Assembly (NCBI RefSeq): GCF_008727865.1
Contig: NZ_VTWU01000003.1
Location: forward strand, 496,001-560,000
Direction: 5' to 3'
From: Hymenobacter busanensis
Lineage (GTDB): Bacteria > Bacteroidota > Bacteroidia > Cytophagales > Hymenobacteraceae
DNA: 64,000 nt
A program made the translations under genes and the position numbers. Every line of letters starts with the position of its first letter. Position 1 is the first letter of the stretch. The notes under the pieces were generated by a model that did not search any database, had not been told where the DNA came from, and was given only the letters and a program-made list of their open reading frames with translations. Positions 60,826-64,000 of the stretch are shown here, one piece after another.

Positions 60826-61362
60826 TTAAGGGCGCTGCGGAAAAATGCCGTTCAGGCAAATGGCGAAATTCAGCCCTAGGTAAGGCATCATGTTGGGGTG
60901 AGCCTGGTCGCCGCCCGCGTTGCTGGTGGTGCCCGATACCGACGCGGCCGCCATGGTAGTTGCCTCCAGGTTTTCAGAATACTGCGACGCTCCCGAGTTG
61001 GCGAAGTAATTATTGTCGGGAACGGCTGCGGCCCCGGCGCCGTCGCTCACCTGCACCGTGCCCGCGAAGCCGTGCGCGTGCGCCGGCATCTGCGCCAGCT
61101 GCAGCGTTTCCGCTTCTGTGCCTTCCATCTGGCCGGGGTAGTATTGGGTCAGTCCCGCACCCTGGCCAGCGCACACGGGGGCGCTGCCGCACAGGTTAGG
61201 CAAAGCAAAGGTCACCCGACCATCGCCGCCGTACATCGTACCCAGTATCGAGAACAAGGCCGTGTTTGAGCTGATGGCCAGCAACTGCCCTTGGCATAGG
61301 GCCCAGTTGTGCGGCGCAAAGCCGAATCCGACCGGGCGGATTTCACCGATAAATGCGTCCAT
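60826..61362 (-). CDS. Phage-tail-collar family protein (copy 3 of 3)
   Basis: A 178-residue paralogue, the first gene of the cluster: MDAFIGEIRPVGFGFAPHN, WALCQGQLLAISSNTALFSI, MYGGDGRVTFALPNLCGSAPVC, with an extra pair of cysteines near LCGSAPVCAG, and AHPNMMPYLGLNFAICLNG at the end. Upstream lies a pyrimidine-rich leader (minus strand) but no clear promoter box. The 52-bp gap to copy 2 supports a shared transcript. Confidence 0.9.
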   Translation of the reverse strand: MDAFIGEIRPVGFGFAPHNWALCQGQLLAISSNTALFSILGTMYGGDGRVTFALPNLCGSAPVCAGQGAGLTQYYPGQMEGTEAETLQLAQMPAHAHGFAGTVQVSDGAGAAAVPDNNYFANSGASQYSENLEATTMAAASVSGTTSNAGGDQAHPNMMPYLGLNFAICLNGIFPQRP

Positions 61363-62234
61363 TGAAGAAGTGTTGAGAAAGAAAAAGGGTTAGAGGAGAA
61401 AGGGTGAGAAAGGTCAGGGAAGCGACAATGCGCGGTTTAGCGGGCTGCTAGAAACCAAGCGACTACAGCCAGCGGCTGGCTAGGGTAAGAGGAAAACACG
61501 AATCAGATAAGCGCCGCCAACTGCCGGGCCGGGTAGCTGCGCAGGGTACGATGAGGGGTGACTACAAGCGGATTAGCGCAAGCAAACGGTACAACAAGCA
61601 GCGTTAAAACCATGGTGGTGGCTTAGAGAATGGCGCCTTGGCGCCGGATATGCACGGACAGTCGAAAAACAAAGGCCCGCACCGGCGGGTAAAAAGCTGA
61701 CACCGAGGCCAAAGACACGGGCATACAGCCAACAAGTACTGCAGAGAACATCCCCGCGGGGGCAGGGTAATAGGCAATAGAATCTTCTAACGAGTGGCTA
61801 AAGTTGGGAAAAGGAATTGACTTTTTCGAGTGGTATTGAAAGAATCTTCCATCCCATAATGGGAATACTACTACTCGCAAAGCTAAATGCCAATTCAGGC
61901 GTGGGATTGGTAGGCAGCCAGCGTTGCTATTCTGTGTTGCTAAAGTGCCGCGTTGCAGGAAGCGTGGCAGCCGAAAGGCAGTGAAAAGGTGGTTGTGGTA
62001 GGTGAACGTCGCGTTTTTGGTATGCGAAGCTTACTTCAGGCTCAGCCACTACCTGGATCTGCCCATTAGCCACGAGCAGCTCTGGCAAAACTGCCGGACG
62101 TAAACAGCTTGCGAAACAAGGGTGTCTCATTGTCCCCATTTCACCAGTACGGCTTGGCGAAGCGGCTGCTGCCTCGTCTGAGAATGGGCCACTACATGCG
62201 GGTCCTGTTGCTACCTTCGCAACCGGTGTTTACT
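61363..62234. other. Long intergenic region upstream of the tail-collar cluster
   Basis: About 870 bp with reduced GC and no convincing gene. Two minus-strand frames (61623-61880, 61927-62139) lack any recognisable feature. A 36-codon minus-strand frame at 61503-61613 (starting MVLTLLVVPFACANP) looks like a signal-peptide start but is too short to support. The region lies between divergent transcription units and should contain both promoters. Confidence 0.5.
62212..62219 (+). promoter_or_regulatory. Possible -7 box (TACCTTCG) for the propeller sensor gene
   Basis: TACCTTCG differs from TAnnTTTG by one base and lies 15 bp upstream of the ATG at 62235, which would give a very short leader, as seen for other genes in this window. 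Confidence 0.4.
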
Positions 62235-64000
62235 ATGTCGGTGCGCGCGCATTCTTCTCTTCGTTGGCTGCTGGTTGCGTGGCTGCTGGCGTGGGCTACG
62301 CAGGCCCAAGCCCAAGCCTGGCAGCCAGACGCAGTGCTGCACCGCTTGCTGATTCACCAAATGGCGCAGGACCGGACCGGCCTGCTGTGGGTGGCGGCCG
62401 ACGAGGGCGTATTCCGCTACGACGGCTACGATCTGGTGCCGTTGGCAGCGTTGGCTCCGGCTGCCGGCTCTGGCTTCGACCACGCCCAAGCCTTGGCGTT
62501 CGACTCCGAACACCGGCTGTGGCTGGGCTGTGCCCGTGGGCTGTTTCGGCTGCACGGTACCCGTCTGGAGCAGCTAGCCTTGCCCAAAGTAGGGCACCGG
62601 CCCACGCAAATCAATGCCTTGCTCCGGCACCCTCGCACCGGCGCCCTGTGGGTATCCTACGGTGACGGGTTGTTGGCCGTTTTTTCCGCTTTGGGCGGAG
62701 CCGGCCGCTCGGTTGCGCTGCCATTTTCCGATGCCGCCGCGTGGCTTTCCCCCGCCGCCGACAGCGCCGTATGGGCCGTGTCGGCGATGCACCGGGTTGC
62801 CTACTGCACCGCTGCGCAAGGCAGCCGCTTGCAACCGTACCAGCCATTGGGCCAGTTGTTGCCGGTACCCGGTACCCATCCGCAGCTGTTGGTAGGTACC
62901 TATGCGCTGCACGAAGAGCAGCCCGACGGCACCCTGCGCGAACGGTTACGCTGGCTACCCGGTGCCGACGAGCCCAACTTCCGGCCCGGCCAACAAGGAA
63001 ATACCTGGCAATGGGTGGCTGCCGGCCAGCTGGTACAGTTACAATGGGAACCGGGCCACCACTTGCCGCAAGTACAGCTGAGCCCGGCCGCTTTCGAGCG
63101 CGCCGGGCAGCTGCCCCGGCAATACGCGGTGTTTACAGATGCCAACGGCTTGCGCTGGAGCACCAGCAGCGGGCAGCGCGGCTGCTACAAGCAGCGCGTC
63201 GGGGCCGAGTCGGTGGAGGCCCTGGCGTCGCGGCCGCTGCGCCGCTATAGCACCCGCGCCATCACGCGCCTACCCGATGGACGCCTGCTGGTGGGGGCCT
63301 ACGGCGCAGCCCTGGTGCAACCCGCCGACAGTCCCCGCGCGGCGCTTCGGCCGTTGCCGCTGTGGGAAGACGGCCGGCCATCCGCCGCCATTTTTCTGGA
63401 TGTGCTGCGCACGCGAAGCGGCCAGGTCGTTTTCGCCGAAGAAAACCACCCCTTTGGGCAACTGGACCCGGCCACGGGACGACTTCGCCGGCTGGCCATG
63501 CCGGGCGCCACTTTCACGAGCAGCCTGTGCCTGCAGCAAGACGCCGCGGGCACCGTATGGGGCGGCACCAATCGCGGATTGTTTCGCTTGGATCTTGCCG
63601 ATGGGCGGGTTCAACTGTACACCCGGCCCGCCGATGCCACCCCGTTGCCTTTTGCGCAGCAGGAAATTCAGGAAATAGTATCGGCACCCGGCGGCTGGCT
63701 CTGGCTGGCTACCAGCAGTGGGCTGTATCGGCTGCATCCTGCCACGGGCCGCCTGGAGCATTACGGCACCTCCGAGCCGGCCTCCCACCGCCTTCCCACC
63801 GATGCCTTGTTGTGCGTGTGGGCTGCGGCCGACGGCGCTGCCTGGGTGGGCACCCGCGACCAGGGCTTGCTGCTGGTGCGGCCGGGGCGGGGCCTGATTC
63901 GCCAGCTCACCACGGCCACGGGCCTGCCCAGCAACACCGTGGCCACCGTGCTGGCCGATGCCAGCGGCGACCTGTGGTGCGGCACCTACGCCGGGCTGGT
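62235..64000 (+). CDS. Two-component-type periplasmic propeller sensor, 3' end cut off by the window
   Basis: From ATG 62235 the frame is open to the right edge (588 codons). Signal peptide region LRWLLVAWLLAWATQAQAQA. The rest consists of repeated Reg_prop (two-component regulator propeller) blades: QDRTGLLWVAADEGVFRYDG, DSEHRLWLGCARGLFRLHG, DAAGTVWGGTNRGLFRLDL, GWLWLATSSGLYRLHPATG, DGAAWVGTRDQGLLLV, DASGDLWCGTYAGL. Such propellers normally precede a membrane helix and a histidine kinase, HTCS module or LuxR/LytTR output, none of which is in the window. It could sense a polysaccharide or surface signal and may control the tail-collar/adhesin cluster transcribed divergently from it, which is inference. 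Confidence 0.88.
   Translation, partial: MSVRAHSSLRWLLVAWLLAWATQAQAQAWQPDAVLHRLLIHQMAQDRTGLLWVAADEGVFRYDGYDLVPLAALAPAAGSGFDHAQALAFDSEHRLWLGCARGLFRLHGTRLEQLALPKVGHRPTQINALLRHPRTGALWVSYGDGLLAVFSALGGAGRSVALPFSDAAAWLSPAADSAVWAVSAMHRVAYCTAAQGSRLQPYQPLGQLLPVPGTHPQLLVGTYALHEEQPDGTLRERLRWLPGADEPNFRPGQQGNTWQWVAAGQLVQLQWEPGHHLPQVQLSPAAFERAGQLPRQYAVFTDANGLRWSTSSGQRGCYKQRVGAESVEALASRPLRRYSTRAITRLPDGRLLVGAYGAALVQPADSPRAALRPLPLWEDGRPSAAIFLDVLRTRSGQVVFAEENHPFGQLDPATGRLRRLAMPGATFTSSLCLQQDAAGTVWGGTNRGLFRLDLADGRVQLYTRPADATPLPFAQQEIQEIVSAPGGWLWLATSSGLYRLHPATGRLEHYGTSEPASHRLPTDALLCVWAAADGAAWVGTRDQGLLLVRPGRGLIRQLTTATGLPSNTVATVLADASGDLWCGTYAGL

Noticed and set aside
59644-61362. Prophage remnant suggested by tail-collar and S74 domains
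   Set aside because: No capsid, terminase, portal, integrase or lysis genes; tail-collar trios and S74 fibres occur on Bacteroidota chromosomes outside phages.
61503-61613. 36-codon minus-strand frame with a signal-like start
   Set aside because: Too short and unsupported by any start or terminator signal; recorded within the intergenic entry only.
61623-61880. Minus-strand frame of 85 codons upstream of the tail-collar cluster
   Set aside because: No signal, domain or start context; composition like untranslated DNA.

Overview
The window looks like chromosome from a high-GC member of the Bacteroidota, most likely Hymenobacter or a close relative in the Cytophagales. This is inferred from three large secreted proteins with type IX secretion (T9SS) C-terminal sorting domains, SusC/D-free but lipoprotein- and beta-barrel-rich gene content, TAnnTTTG-like promoter boxes close to start codons, a BLUF photoreceptor, and dispersed palindromes of a kind I associate with Hymenobacter. 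I see no rRNA, tRNA, CRISPR array, transposase or integrase.

Left part (1-19.3 kb): a truncated nicotinate phosphoribosyltransferase gene, an M28 peptidase and a small conserved-looking ORF precede a tripartite ABC efflux system lying in two blocks. Block 1 (2521-5319) encodes the membrane-fusion adaptor and the TolC-like outer-membrane channel. Block 2 (11473-19239) encodes the ATPase, a serine-hydrolase-like lipoprotein that has lost its catalytic residues, two FtsX/MacB permeases, an NtrC-type sigma-54 activator and its NtrB-like kinase. Both blocks carry the same 35-bp upstream element, and in each it lies 66 bp from the same -24/-12-like box. This strongly suggests that the encoded activator drives both blocks. 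Between them sit an outer-membrane barrel, a six-PAS histidine kinase, a BLUF protein and a secreted lipoprotein.

Middle (19.3-38.2 kb): a T9SS cargo protein, a DUF1345 membrane protein, a strongly disordered Arg/Asp/Tyr-rich protein, a stretch with a probable small RNA, galM, a large PlsC-type acyltransferase, a tandemly duplicated metallophosphoesterase-lipoprotein/beta-barrel pair, a cNMP-binding kinase with a receiver-thioredoxin-reductase fusion, an S74 autoprocessing surface protein and a DUF2846 protein.

Right part (38.3-64 kb): radA, a cysteine-less TlpA-like protein, a VOC protein, a radical SAM/SPASM enzyme, a double-domain M16 peptidase, an M43-like T9SS metalloprotease, a GH43 glycosidase and galK. 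Then comes a leftward five-gene cluster: three paralogous phage-tail-collar proteins, a formyltransferase-like enzyme and a 2076-residue T9SS adhesin-like protein. The window ends inside a gene for a periplasmic propeller sensor.

Most convergent gene pairs are separated by long, perfect or near-perfect hairpins (up to 30 bp of stem). The most promising undescribed items are the paired sigma-54 control modules of the split efflux locus, the tail-collar/formyltransferase/adhesin cluster, the duplicated phosphoesterase-barrel module and the candidate small RNA near 25.7 kb. All functional calls come from reading the sequence; no database search was run.
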